Shown here piece after piece: positions 17,965 through 27,156 of a DNA stretch of 64,000 nucleotides (position 1 is the first letter of the stretch; each line of letters starts with the position of its first letter). Source of the stretch: Neptuniibacter sp048548695 (GTDB taxonomy: Bacteria > Pseudomonadota > Gammaproteobacteria > Pseudomonadales > Balneatricaceae); the NCBI RefSeq assembly GCF_048548695.1, contig NZ_JBLYIF010000003.1; one strand, given 5' to 3'. The notes beneath the pieces are model-generated. The model did no database searches, was not told where the DNA came from, and was given only the letters and a program-made list of their open reading frames with translations. The translations under genes were made by a program, and so were the position numbers.

Positions 17965-18306
17965 TTATTCTTCAATCCAGACTTTGCGTACTGGCTCGCC
18001 AAAGTCATCGTAAAGGGTTTTCTGTTTTACGCTGCGGCGAGTCTGAGAGCCGCGTGATGATGAGGGCTTGCGGGACTTGCTGCGACGAGAGTCAATAGCC
18101 GCAAGCAGCTCGGGCACTGGGGTGCGCTCTGTCGCCGCTGTTTTCGGACGCTCGATGTAACCTCTGCCCAGGGGGTAGCGACCATCGACCAGGCCGGTTT
18201 CACCCATTTGTACTTTCTGAATTTGTCCGCCTTTTTTCAGAAATGCCTCGACCTCGGACTGCAGCCGGGATCTGATTTCTGCTTTACTGGGACGACGTTC
18301 GAACAT
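17965..18306 (-). CDS. Conserved hypothetical basic protein
   Basis: This 113-aa protein has an N-terminal helix (EIRSRLQSEVEAFLKKGGQIQKV) and a central lysine/arginine/serine-rich disordered stretch (SRRSKSRKPSSSRG). It ends FGEPVRKVWIEE. I do not know its function. The helix followed by GGxIxxV resembles small nucleic-acid-associated proteins of Pseudomonas relatives, but this is weak. It lies upstream of pyrC on the same strand, with an 83-bp gap. Confidence 0.65.
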   Translation of the reverse strand: MFERRPSKAEIRSRLQSEVEAFLKKGGQIQKVQMGETGLVDGRYPLGRGYIERPKTAATERTPVPELLAAIDSRRSKSRKPSSSRGSQTRRSVKQKTLYDDFGEPVRKVWIEE

Positions 18307-18412
18307 GTTTGTACGATATCCTTGAAGTGCTGAGGGTATTAGACAATACCTCTGGACTTCATGCTTAAATGACTAGACTCTCTATTGTGGCTGGAAACGG
18401 GAGAAAGTAAAG

Positions 18413-19357
18413 GTGTCAAACAGAAACCTGATATTTGTTCTGTTCTTAATCATTGTGGGCTGCGGGCTTGGAGAGTCAGAAACTGACGCGGTGTTGCAGG
18501 TAGGCACTAACCAATGGCCGGGCTATGAGCCTTTGTATCTTGCCGACAGTAAAGGCTTTTACGGTGAACAATCGGTGCGTGTAGTGTTGCTGCCCTCGGC
18601 CAGTGAAGTCATGCGGGCATTGCGCAATGAGGTGATTGATGTCGCGGGTCTGACTCTGGATGAAGCCTTGCAATTAGCCTCGTCTGGCGTGGCTTTGAAG
18701 CTGTTTATGGTTACAGATATATCGGCGGGTGCCGATGTTATACTGGCCCATCCCGAGATTGAAAATATACAAAGCCTGGCGGGCAAACGGGTAGGGGTTG
18801 AGACAACTGCCTTGGGAGCTTATGTATTAAGCAGGGCCTTGCAACTAGCCGGTGTTGATTCGGATAAGGTACATTTGGTGGACCTGCAAGTTGATCAACA
18901 TGAGGAGGCGTTTACCGCCGGTCGGGTTGATGCAGTGGTCACCTTTGAGCCGGTGCGTACAAAACTGCTGACCCACGGGGCACAAATACTCTTCGACAGT
19001 CGCCAGATCCCGGAAGAGGTTGTCGATGTGCTGGTGGTGCGAGAGTCAGCCATAGAGCAACATGAAGCGTCGCTCAAGTTGCTGGTGGATGGTTGGTTTA
19101 AAGCGCGCTCACTGCTTGAGGAGCAAAACGCCAACGCCATGTTGCTGGCAGCTAAGCATCAGGGGTTGACGGTGTATGAACTGCGCGGGGCGATGGCTGG
19201 ACTTGAATTGCCAAACCGTAGCAGAGTGCGTTATTTGCTTGCAGAGAAGGCGCTGGTGGATAAAGCGGCTCCGGTGCAGCACTGGATGCGCCAGCAAGGT
19301 CTACTGAGGGGGGAAGCGGTAGACTTGGAAAGTTTATTGCTTCCCGGGTACCTTTAA
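18413..19357 (+). CDS. Solute-binding lipoprotein (NMT1/SsuA-like), probable sensor partner
   Basis: The 314-aa protein starts at GTG, with a lipobox FLIIVGCG near residue 17, and has a type II periplasmic binding fold: VGTNQWPGYEPLYLADSKGFY, LAGKRVGVE, and DAVVTFEPV. The family binds sulfonates, nitrate, taurine or thiamine precursors for ABC import. No ABC permease or ATPase is present. Instead the next gene, 21 bp downstream, is a membrane GGDEF/EAL protein with a periplasmic domain. The pair therefore looks like ligand sensing that feeds c-di-GMP turnover; this is inference. Confidence 0.85.
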   Translation: MSNRNLIFVLFLIIVGCGLGESETDAVLQVGTNQWPGYEPLYLADSKGFYGEQSVRVVLLPSASEVMRALRNEVIDVAGLTLDEALQLASSGVALKLFMVTDISAGADVILAHPEIENIQSLAGKRVGVETTALGAYVLSRALQLAGVDSDKVHLVDLQVDQHEEAFTAGRVDAVVTFEPVRTKLLTHGAQILFDSRQIPEEVVDVLVVRESAIEQHEASLKLLVDGWFKARSLLEEQNANAMLLAAKHQGLTVYELRGAMAGLELPNRSRVRYLLAEKALVDKAAPVQHWMRQQGLLRGEAVDLESLLLPGYL

Positions 19358-19378
19358 CGGATTACATAAGGTTGTACA

Positions 19379-22204
19379 GTGCGGGTTTCTCTGCGTTTTA
19401 CCATCCCGGCCATTATCTTATTGAGTGCTTTGCTCATACTGCTGATTGCGCTGTTTGCCATCAAGCCGATTGTTGAGAACAATAATCTCGACGAACTTCA
19501 TTCCGACGCCCGGCATACCATTAACCGCTTGCAGGGCACGCTTGAATACCTGCTGCAAAAAGGCGACCTGGAAGGGGTGCGCCGTGAGGTGTTGCTCAGT
19601 GCCAGCAGTAATAAAGTCAAGCACCTGATTCTGTTTGATCACCGCAATCAGGTGATGATGTCTTCGAATCCAGGTTACGAGAACAGTAGTTTCTTTGAAG
19701 TGCAGCCTTACTTGCATATGAGCCTTGATCTACTGGCCAAAGCCAGAGAAAGCCGAGGTTATGTATCCGAAATTAACCCTGTTGAAAACTCGCTCTACGC
19801 TGCCATCCCAATTCAGCAGTATGTGCGTCAGGGAACGGGTATTCGACCCGATACCCTGGGGGTGATCCTGTTGGAGCTGGATCAAAGCAGCATTGCGGTG
19901 CGCAGCTGGAAAGAGCTGAAGTACCTGTTCTATGCCTTGCTGGTGGCATTGATTGTCCTTTCAGTCGTGCTGGCCTGGACCTTAAATGCCGTGGTCACAC
20001 GGCGCGCCAAAAAACTGGTTAAACAGTCCCTCGCCTATTCTAAAGGGCAGTTCGACATGACTGGCGAGTGGCGCGGCTGGGATGAACTGGGCATGCTGGG
20101 GCGCAGTCTGAATCAGATGGCGGGTCAGATACAGCAATACCATTCTGAGTTAAAAACCAATGCTAATCTGCTTGAAGAGCTGCTGTATAACTCACCCTCA
20201 ATGATTATGCTGCGAGACCAGGAAGGCAGATTCATCCGCGCTAACCCGGCATACCTGCAGTTTTACGGTATTGCCGATGAGGCAACCTTGCTGAGCAAGC
20301 GTCTGCCTGATCTGTTTCATGCAGACGAACTGCATGATCTGGAGCAACAAGATCAGCGGGTACTGGCTACTGGCAAGCCAATCTATGGTCAATTTGCCGT
20401 GAAACGGCAGGGCAGGCGTTATCAGTTCCTGTGTAGTCGTTTTGCCCTGGAAAATGAGCAGGGCGAACGGTATGCGGTGTGCAGTATCGATACCGATATC
20501 TCTGATCAGTATGAAAAAGAGGAAGAGTTGCGCCTGTCGCGTTACATCTTTGACACCACCAATGAAGGCATCATGGTGACAGATGCCAATCATGTGATTA
20601 CCGATGTTAACGCTGCATTTCAGCGGGTAACAGGTTATTCACTGGATGAGGTGAAAGGGCATAAGCCAAGTATTCTGAACTCCGGCAAGCAGACCTCCGG
20701 GTTTTACGTGGATATGTGGCAGCAGATTGATACGCTTGGCAGTTGGGCGGGTGAAATCTGGAATCGTAAGAAAAACGGAGACATCTACCCAGAGTGGCTG
20801 ACTATTAAGAGTATTGTCGGGGGCAATGGAAAAATATCCGGCTATTTTGGTGTGTTTACCGATATCTCTGAACACAAAAAGACCCAGGATTCACTGAAAA
20901 GCCTGGCGTATTATGACCCGTTGACTGAGCTCGCTAACCGTACCTTATGCCAGGAGCGCCTGGTGCACGATATGCGATTGGCAGATCGGCATAATGAGTC
21001 CCTGGCCTTGGTGTTTATCGATCTGGATTTTTTCAAGCATATCAATGATTCCATGGGCCATGAATGTGGTGACCAGCTGCTCTCAGAGACGGCGCGGCGT
21101 ATTGAGAGTCAGGTGCGGCAATCAGATACTGTAGTGCGCTGGGGTGGTGACGAATTTATTCTGATTTTGCCGGGTATTCACGAAGTTAACATGGCGCAGA
21201 TCATCGCCGACAAAGTGCGTGCGCAGTTGAAATTACCTTTCTACCTGAAAAATACCGAAACCTTTATCGGTGCCAGTATTGGTATTGCCATTTATCCCCA
21301 TGACGGCAGCGATGCGACCACGCTGATACAGCATGCCGATGCGGCGATGTATAGCGCTAAGAAGAAAGGCCGCGACCAGATCTGCTTCTTCGATATGGAG
21401 ATGAATCAGAAAAATCTGGAGCAAATTAAGCTGAAAAGCGATTTGCGCTATGCGTTGGATAACAACCAGCTCGAAGTCTATTATCAGCCCAAGGTTGCTA
21501 TCACCACTGGCGAGATTGTCGGTATGGAGGCGTTGCTGCGTTGGCAGGGCGAGGCAGGCCAGTTTATCTCGCCTGCCGAGTTTATTCCGGTGGCGGAAGC
21601 TAGCGGGTTGATCCTGCCGATCGGTGAATGGGTATTCTCTACTGTGGCTGAGCAGGTGCACCTTTGGAATGAAGCCGGGCTCATGGAGGGTCGCCGTGTC
21701 TCAGTTAACTTGTCTCCCAAGCAGTTGGTTGATCCGAACCTGGTTGAACGACTGCAGGCGACTGTCAGCAGGCATTCAGGTTTGGATAACGCGCTGAGTA
21801 TCGAAATTACAGAAACTGCGGTTATCGAAAACCTGGCAGTGGCGTTGCCAATTTTGCAGCAGTTACGGGGTATAGGCCTCGAACTTGAGCTGGATGATTT
21901 TGGTAGTGGTTACTCATCGCTTAACTACCTGCGTCGCCTGCCGGTAGACGTATTAAAAGTGGATAAGTCGTTTACCTTTGAGTTGAACCAGAAACACACC
22001 GATATCGCCATCATGGATGCAATTATCAGCATGGCCCATACCCTGGGCATGACAGTGGTTGCCGAAGGCGTCGAATCTAAAGAGCAGCTTGCCAGTCTGG
22101 CAGGGTTGGGCTGTGATACTGCCCAGGGCTATTTGTTTGCACCAGCGGTGACCGCTGAAAAGATGCAGCGGCTGCTCTCAGGCAGCGGTTTCAACGTCGA
22201 TTGA
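19379..22204 (+). CDS. Membrane PAS-PAS-GGDEF-EAL c-di-GMP enzyme
   Basis: The 941-aa protein starts at GTG. An N-terminal helix (about 7-28) and a second at about 178-200 enclose a periplasmic domain; a HAMP-like linker follows. Two PAS domains sit at about 265-380 and 385-500. The GGDEF domain keeps the active motif (RWGGDEF), and the EAL domain keeps MEALLRW and DDFGSGYSS with downstream catalytic aspartates. Either cyclase or phosphodiesterase activity is possible. It lies just behind the solute-binding lipoprotein gene, which probably contacts the periplasmic domain. The adhesins and Lap-like secretion genes in this window are plausible downstream targets. Confidence 0.9.
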   Translation: MRVSLRFTIPAIILLSALLILLIALFAIKPIVENNNLDELHSDARHTINRLQGTLEYLLQKGDLEGVRREVLLSASSNKVKHLILFDHRNQVMMSSNPGYENSSFFEVQPYLHMSLDLLAKARESRGYVSEINPVENSLYAAIPIQQYVRQGTGIRPDTLGVILLELDQSSIAVRSWKELKYLFYALLVALIVLSVVLAWTLNAVVTRRAKKLVKQSLAYSKGQFDMTGEWRGWDELGMLGRSLNQMAGQIQQYHSELKTNANLLEELLYNSPSMIMLRDQEGRFIRANPAYLQFYGIADEATLLSKRLPDLFHADELHDLEQQDQRVLATGKPIYGQFAVKRQGRRYQFLCSRFALENEQGERYAVCSIDTDISDQYEKEEELRLSRYIFDTTNEGIMVTDANHVITDVNAAFQRVTGYSLDEVKGHKPSILNSGKQTSGFYVDMWQQIDTLGSWAGEIWNRKKNGDIYPEWLTIKSIVGGNGKISGYFGVFTDISEHKKTQDSLKSLAYYDPLTELANRTLCQERLVHDMRLADRHNESLALVFIDLDFFKHINDSMGHECGDQLLSETARRIESQVRQSDTVVRWGGDEFILILPGIHEVNMAQIIADKVRAQLKLPFYLKNTETFIGASIGIAIYPHDGSDATTLIQHADAAMYSAKKKGRDQICFFDMEMNQKNLEQIKLKSDLRYALDNNQLEVYYQPKVAITTGEIVGMEALLRWQGEAGQFISPAEFIPVAEASGLILPIGEWVFSTVAEQVHLWNEAGLMEGRRVSVNLSPKQLVDPNLVERLQATVSRHSGLDNALSIEITETAVIENLAVALPILQQLRGIGLELELDDFGSGYSSLNYLRRLPVDVLKVDKSFTFELNQKHTDIAIMDAIISMAHTLGMTVVAEGVESKEQLASLAGLGCDTAQGYLFAPAVTAEKMQRLLSGSGFNVD

Positions 22205-22289
22205 CAGCGGCACAGGTTTAGCTGGAATCGCTACGCCGCAACCGGTAGCATAACTGCTTCTCAGTCTTGTACGGATGACAGCCCCAGCA

Positions 22290-24248
22290 ATGAGTTATCA
22301 GGTTCTGGCGCGTAAGTGGCGCCCCTCCCGTTTTCAGGAGATGGTTGGCCAGGAGCATGTGCTTAAAGCACTGGTGAATGCTCTGGATGACAATCGCCTA
22401 CATCATGCTTATCTGTTCACCGGCACCCGTGGTGTAGGTAAAACCTCTATTGCCCGGCTGTTTGCCAAGTCACTGAATTGCGAAACCGGGATCTCTTCAC
22501 AGCCCTGTGGTGCATGCTCTGCTTGTCGTGAAATTGCTGAAGGACGGTTTGTTGACCTGATAGAAGTGGATGCTGCATCCCGCACCAAGGTGGAGGATAC
22601 CCGTGAGCTGCTGGAAAATGTGCAGTACGCACCGACCCACGGCCGCTTTAAAGTGTACCTCATAGACGAAGTGCACATGCTATCGACACACTCCTTTAAT
22701 GCCTTACTGAAAACTCTGGAAGAACCGCCACCGCATGTGAAATTTCTGCTGGCAACGACGGACCCACAGAAATTACCAGTCACCATTCTTTCGCGCTGTT
22801 TACAGTTCAACCTGAAAAATCTGGTACCCGAGCGTATTGTTGGTCATCTGACCCATGTGTTGACTGAGGAGCAGATTAGCTTTGAAGAGCTGGCGTTGTG
22901 GATGTTGGCCCGGGCGGCTGATGGTTCCATGCGTGATGCCTTGAGTTTGACAGATCAGGCCATTGCGTTTGGTGCAGGTCAGGTGATTGAGGCCGATGTA
23001 CGCGCCATGCTGGGGACTATCGATCAGCACCTGGTGTTCCGCATTATTGAAGCGCTGGCATCTGGTGATGCTGCTGCCCTGCTGCAGACGGTGGCAGAGG
23101 TGTCTGAGTATTCACCGGACTTCAGTGCGTTGTTGGGCGACCTATTAACTGTTCTGCACCGGCTGGCGATTTGCCAGACCTTGCCTGAGGGCATCGATAA
23201 TAGTCTTGGTGATGAGCAGCGGGTTCGTTCATTGGCGGCGATGCTGACAGCGGAAGATGTACAACTCTATTACCAGATCGGCCTGAATGGTCGTCGCGAT
23301 TTGCCTTATGTGCCGGATGCGCGGGAAGGCTTAGAGATGGTGCTGTTGCGAATGTTGGCGTTCAGACCAGCGGATGCGGTTCCAAGGCCGACCAGTCTTA
23401 AGCAGCACGCAGACCCATCTGTAACCCCAGCAGCTCCGGCAGCGGCTCAGCCTGTTGCTCCTACCACTGCTGCCGATGTGCCTCCAGCAGCCCCGGATGT
23501 GTCGGCAGAGGAGCCTGCCCCGGTAAAAAAGCCCCAAGCTGAACCACCGGTGGCGGATGATCCGCCACCCTGGGATACTGAACCTTCTGTAGATTATGAG
23601 GACTACCAGCCGGCAGAGATGCCTGCTGCTAGCGATGTGAGTTCGGCGCAGTCGCATAATCAGCCCGCGGAAACTGCTGTTGCCCAGCCACATCCCGTTG
23701 CGCCATCAGTCGCGCGGCAGCCTGTTGCTGAGGCAATCGTTACGCCGCAGAATACCCCGCCAGCACTGGTTGAACCGGAGAGTTTCGAACCTGTGCCTGC
23801 ACCCACCGATGTCATATCGGCCGCAGCTGATGGGGCGCCGATGACACTTGCCGGGTTGACTACCAGCAGTTGGGTATTATTGCACCCGCAACTGAAGCTG
23901 ACGGGTATGACAGAAAGTCTGGCTGGTCACCTCAGTCTGGAGCAGGCCAGCAACACAGAACTGGTATTCCACTACACCCCGAATCAGGCGGCAATGCTCA
24001 ATGAAACACAGCAGCAACGCATCATTTCTCACCTGCACGATTATTTCGGTGAGCCAGTTAGGGTAGAATTCATACAGGCAGCACAGCAACAGGAAACTCC
24101 GGCCCAGCATCAGCAGCGTCTGCGAGAAGCAAGACAACTGCAGGCATTGAATGCTCTGCGTGAGGATCCTGTCGTGCAACGTATTCAGCAGGTGTTTGAT
24201 GCGCAGATCAATCTGGCATCGGTAACACCGATTGACCCCGTTAAATGA
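22290..24248 (+). CDS. dnaX: DNA polymerase III tau (and gamma) subunit
   Basis: The clamp-loader subunit is 652 aa from the family start MSYQVLARKWRP; an upstream ATG at 22275 would add five residues. The AAA domain shows GTRGVGKTS (Walker A), the zinc-binding cysteines in CGACSACREI, VYLIDEVHML (Walker B) and the sensor region ILSRCLQF. From about residue 370 the linker is rich in proline and alanine; domain V at the end binds the polymerase. A slippery A-AAA-AAG at 23525-23531 in the correct frame gives a -1 stop three codons later, so a gamma form of about 417 aa is predicted. The genes ybaB and recR follow, the usual order. Confidence 0.96.
   Translation: MSYQVLARKWRPSRFQEMVGQEHVLKALVNALDDNRLHHAYLFTGTRGVGKTSIARLFAKSLNCETGISSQPCGACSACREIAEGRFVDLIEVDAASRTKVEDTRELLENVQYAPTHGRFKVYLIDEVHMLSTHSFNALLKTLEEPPPHVKFLLATTDPQKLPVTILSRCLQFNLKNLVPERIVGHLTHVLTEEQISFEELALWMLARAADGSMRDALSLTDQAIAFGAGQVIEADVRAMLGTIDQHLVFRIIEALASGDAAALLQTVAEVSEYSPDFSALLGDLLTVLHRLAICQTLPEGIDNSLGDEQRVRSLAAMLTAEDVQLYYQIGLNGRRDLPYVPDAREGLEMVLLRMLAFRPADAVPRPTSLKQHADPSVTPAAPAAAQPVAPTTAADVPPAAPDVSAEEPAPVKKPQAEPPVADDPPPWDTEPSVDYEDYQPAEMPAASDVSSAQSHNQPAETAVAQPHPVAPSVARQPVAEAIVTPQNTPPALVEPESFEPVPAPTDVISAAADGAPMTLAGLTTSSWVLLHPQLKLTGMTESLAGHLSLEQASNTELVFHYTPNQAAMLNETQQQRIISHLHDYFGEPVRVEFIQAAQQQETPAQHQQRLREARQLQALNALREDPVVQRIQQVFDAQINLASVTPIDPVK
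23507..23569 (+). promoter_or_regulatory. Programmed -1 frameshift cassette in dnaX
   Basis: An internal Shine-Dalgarno-like AGAGGAG (23507-23513) lies 11 nt before the slippery heptamer A-AAA-AAG (23525-23531, codons in frame). Behind it is a perfect 9-bp hairpin, GGTGGCGGA-TGA-TCCGCCACC (23549-23569). The -1 frame reads GCC CCA AGC TGA. All three E. coli dnaX elements are present, though the hairpin is farther from the slip site (17 nt) than in E. coli. Confidence 0.85.
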
Positions 24249-24258
24249 GGTAAATTTT

Positions 24259-24585
24259 ATGATGAAAGGTGGCATGGGCAACCTGATGAAACAAGCGCAG
24301 CAGATGCAGGAAAACCTGCAGAAAGCGCAGGAGCAGATTGACAGTACCGAGCTGACCGGTGAGTCAGGTGCGGGTCTGGTCAAAGTGGTGATGAATGGCC
24401 GACACGATGTGCGTTCTATCAACATTGATGACAGCCTGATGGAAGAAGATAAAGAGATACTGGAAGACCTGATTGCGGCTGCGGTGAATGACGCAGTGCG
24501 TAAGGTTGAGTCCTACTCGCAGGAAAAAATGTCTGAAATTACCGGCGGTATGGGTTTGCCACCGGGTTTCAACATGCCGTTTTAA
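24259..24585 (+). CDS. ybaB: YbaB/EbfC nucleoid-associated protein
   Basis: This protein of about 108 aa matches the small DNA-binding YbaB/EbfC family: GGMGNLMKQAQQMQENL, TGESGAGLVKVVMNG and the conserved end GLPPGFNMPF. It forms a tweezer-like dimer on DNA. The start at 24259 follows a GAGGTAA ribosome site 10 bp after dnaX; an upstream frame at 24232 overlaps dnaX and is not needed. It is co-transcribed with dnaX and recR. Confidence 0.95.
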   Translation: MMKGGMGNLMKQAQQMQENLQKAQEQIDSTELTGESGAGLVKVVMNGRHDVRSINIDDSLMEEDKEILEDLIAAAVNDAVRKVESYSQEKMSEITGGMGLPPGFNMPF

Positions 24586-24588
24586 TCC

Positions 24589-25188
24589 ATGTCGTTCAGT
24601 CCGTTACTGGAACAACTGATCACAGCATTTCGCTGCTTGCCCGGTGTTGGCCCCAAAACGGCCCAACGTATGGCGTTTCACCTACTGGAACGTGATCACG
24701 ATGGTGCGCTAAACCTGTCCCGGGTGCTGGAGCAGTCGGTCAACGATATTGGCCATTGCCAGCAGTGTCGTACTCTGACGGAACAACCCTTGTGCGATAT
24801 CTGCTCATCTACCAGCAGGGATACATCACTGCTGTGTGTGCTTGAGTCGCCCGTCGATATGCTGGCGATTGAACAGACCGGTGGTTTTGGTGGACACTAT
24901 TTTGTTTTGTCTGGTCACTTGTCGCCTATTGATGGTATCGGTCCGGAAGATCTGGGTATTGATCTGTTGCTGGAAAGGCTGCAGAAGGGGGAGGTTAAAG
25001 AACTTATCCTCGCCACCAACCCGACAGTCGAGGGTGAAGCAACCGCCCATTTTATTGCCATGCAGGTTAAAGAGCTGGGTATTCAGGTATCCCGTATTGC
25101 TCACGGTGTGCCCGTAGGCGGTGAACTAGAATTTGTCGACGGCGGAACCCTGGCGCATGCGCTGGCGGGACGCCGCACACTGCTGTGA
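24589..25188 (+). CDS. recR: Recombination protein RecR
   Basis: The 199-aa protein has a helix-hairpin-helix (LPGVGPKTAQRMA), a four-cysteine zinc site (CQQCRTLTEQPLCDIC) and a Toprim domain beginning LCVLESPVDMLAIE. With RecO it loads RecA on gapped DNA. It starts 3 bp after ybaB. Confidence 0.97.
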   Translation: MSFSPLLEQLITAFRCLPGVGPKTAQRMAFHLLERDHDGALNLSRVLEQSVNDIGHCQQCRTLTEQPLCDICSSTSRDTSLLCVLESPVDMLAIEQTGGFGGHYFVLSGHLSPIDGIGPEDLGIDLLLERLQKGEVKELILATNPTVEGEATAHFIAMQVKELGIQVSRIAHGVPVGGELEFVDGGTLAHALAGRRTLL

Positions 25189-25195
25189 GAGTCCA

Positions 25196-26392
25196 ATGAG
25201 CAATTTCACTCCCTACCAATGGCAACAGCTGGAAGCGGCGGCAGATACGCCGATCTGGATCGATACAGTTGCCGACCTTGAAACCTATTGTGCCCACTGG
25301 CAGACCCTGCCGTTAATTGCCTTGGACACTGAGTTTCAGCGCGTGGAGACCTTTTATCCAATCCCAGGCCTGATTCAGCTGGCGGATGACAAAGCCTGCT
25401 ATCTGATCGACCCATTGGCAATTGACGATTTCTCGGCCTTAAAAGCGCTGTTTGAAAATACCGATGTGATCAAAGTGATGCATGCCGCCACTGAAGATCT
25501 GGAACTGTTTTTAAACAGCCTGAACTGCTTGCCCGCGCCATTACATGACACCCAGGTCGCAGCCGCGTTTCTCGGTTGGGGAGCCTCAATGGGGCTGCAG
25601 CGTATGCTGGAGCAGGTGTTGCAAGTCACCGTAGCCAAGGGCGAGACCACGTCTAACTGGTTGCAGCGGCCGTTGACGGAGTCTCAGGAGCATTATGCGG
25701 CACTGGATGTGGCCTATCTGCCTGCGCTCTATGCACTGCAGGTAGAACAGCTGGAACAGAAGGGTATGACCGACTGGATTGCCCAGGAGTGTCTGGCATT
25801 GTTGCACGGCGCATTGGATGTTGACCCTGAGGGGTTGGTCTATTACCAGCGTTTCAGTCAGGTGTGGAATTATCCCGAGCATAAAATTGCTGCTTTGCGT
25901 GACCTGACCGCTTGGCGTGAACAGACCGCCCGTCGCCGGGATGTGCCCCGTAATCGTATTCTGAGTAACCAGGCACTGATCCGTATTATTGAGACCTGGC
26001 CTCGTTCGGTAGCTGACCTGGCCCAGCTGGATGATGTGAAAAAACGGGTATTGCGCAACGACGGCGCTATAATACTCAGCCTGTTAAAGAACGGTGTGCG
26101 CAGTGCGCAGGAAGAAGTGCCGGCACCGGTTGATCGCCCTTTGCATTATTTCTGGAATAAACCCCTGAAAAAACTCAAAGCAGTGATCAGGAAGGTAGCT
26201 GAAAGCTATGACGTGCCGCCGGAGCTGCTGTTACGCCGTAAAGAGCTTGAAGCACTGGTGCGCTCGGGTATTGAGCAGGGTAATTACCGTCTACCGGATA
26301 GTGTCAGCCCGTGGCGTAAACAACTGGTAGAAACCCCACTGCTGGCTGAGCTGGCAGAGATTGAGCAACAAAGAACACAAGAGGCGAATTAA
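25196..26392 (+). CDS. rnd: Ribonuclease D
   Basis: The 398-aa 3'-5' exoribonuclease trims tRNA and other small RNA ends. The DEDDy residues appear in LIALDTEFQRV, ATEDLELF and HYAALDVAYLPALY, and an HRDC domain follows (about residues 215-295). A C-terminal tail of about 100 residues is as in E. coli. I placed the start at 25196 (MSNFTPYQW); the longer frame from 25133 overlaps recR. Confidence 0.95.
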   Translation: MSNFTPYQWQQLEAAADTPIWIDTVADLETYCAHWQTLPLIALDTEFQRVETFYPIPGLIQLADDKACYLIDPLAIDDFSALKALFENTDVIKVMHAATEDLELFLNSLNCLPAPLHDTQVAAAFLGWGASMGLQRMLEQVLQVTVAKGETTSNWLQRPLTESQEHYAALDVAYLPALYALQVEQLEQKGMTDWIAQECLALLHGALDVDPEGLVYYQRFSQVWNYPEHKIAALRDLTAWREQTARRRDVPRNRILSNQALIRIIETWPRSVADLAQLDDVKKRVLRNDGAIILSLLKNGVRSAQEEVPAPVDRPLHYFWNKPLKKLKAVIRKVAESYDVPPELLLRRKELEALVRSGIEQGNYRLPDSVSPWRKQLVETPLLAELAEIEQQRTQEAN

Positions 26393-26683
26393 ATGCTGAA
26401 GATCTGTTCGGTCTTTATCAGCCCGCGTAAAGATGAAATGTATCTGTATGTGGACAAACACGATCAACTGAAACGTGTACCAGAAGCCCTGCTGGAGATG
26501 TTTGGCCAGCCCAAGCATGTGATGGATATTCCGGTAACGGCAAAACGTAAGCTAGCTCGGGTGGAAACTGAGAAGCTGCTGGCTGAGCTGGAGTCAAAGG
26601 GCTATTACCTGCAGATGCCACCACCAAAAGACGATTATATGCTAGACCTGCATCAGGACCGCCCTGAAACCGGAGTCCGTTAA
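26393..26683 (+). CDS. ycgL: YcgL-domain protein
   Basis: This 96-aa protein matches the small YcgL family (ICSVFISPRKDEMYLYV...PEALLEMFG, then LPPPxDD-like PPPKDDYML near the end). Its function is not established. Its ATG directly follows the rnd stop codon, and ycgN follows in turn. The rnd-ycgL-ycgN order is common in gammaproteobacteria. Confidence 0.92.
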   Translation: MLKICSVFISPRKDEMYLYVDKHDQLKRVPEALLEMFGQPKHVMDIPVTAKRKLARVETEKLLAELESKGYYLQMPPPKDDYMLDLHQDRPETGVR

Positions 26684-26685
26684 CC

Positions 26686-27129
26686 GTGGCGCAGGAAGTC
26701 TTCTGGCGAAGCAAATCATTACAGCAGATGAGCTCTGATGAGTGGGAGTCGCTGTGTGATGGCTGTGCCCTGTGTTGCTTGCACAAGGTAGAGGACGAAG
26801 ATACCCAGGAAGTGTTTTACACTACGGTGGTCTGTCATCTGCTGGATTTTGAAACCTGCCGTTGTACGCGTTATGAAGAGCGTTGCAGTCTGGTTCCTGA
26901 CTGCGTAAAGCTTACCCCCAAAGATGTCGACGAGTTCCACTGGCTGCCGCCAAGCTGTGCTTATCGGCTGGTGCATGAAGGCAAAGACCTGCCCGAGTGG
27001 CATCCGCTGGTCAGTGGTGATCCGCAAAGTGCGGTGGATGCAGGCGTGTCGGTGCTGAATATCTATGAAGTGCGTGATGACCAGATCAGTGAAGAAGATT
27101 TGGTAGATTATGTGATCGAGGAAGGTTAA
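26686..27129 (+). CDS. ycgN: YcgN family cysteine-cluster protein
   Basis: The 147-aa protein begins at GTG and carries the YkgJ-type cysteine clusters CDGCALCCLHKV and CRCTRYEERCSLVPDC, which bind zinc or an iron-sulfur centre. It is the last gene of the rnd operon and ends 28 bp before the convergent Amt-GGDEF-EAL gene. Function is unknown. Confidence 0.92.
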   Translation: MAQEVFWRSKSLQQMSSDEWESLCDGCALCCLHKVEDEDTQEVFYTTVVCHLLDFETCRCTRYEERCSLVPDCVKLTPKDVDEFHWLPPSCAYRLVHEGKDLPEWHPLVSGDPQSAVDAGVSVLNIYEVRDDQISEEDLVDYVIEEG

Positions 27130-27156
27130 TTCTCGGTTAGCGCTTTTGGTATTACC

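Noticed and set aside
22205..22289. Possible small SRP RNA (ffs) next to dnaX
   Set aside because: The conserved GGTCAGG...GGAAGCAGCC core of SRP RNA is not present.
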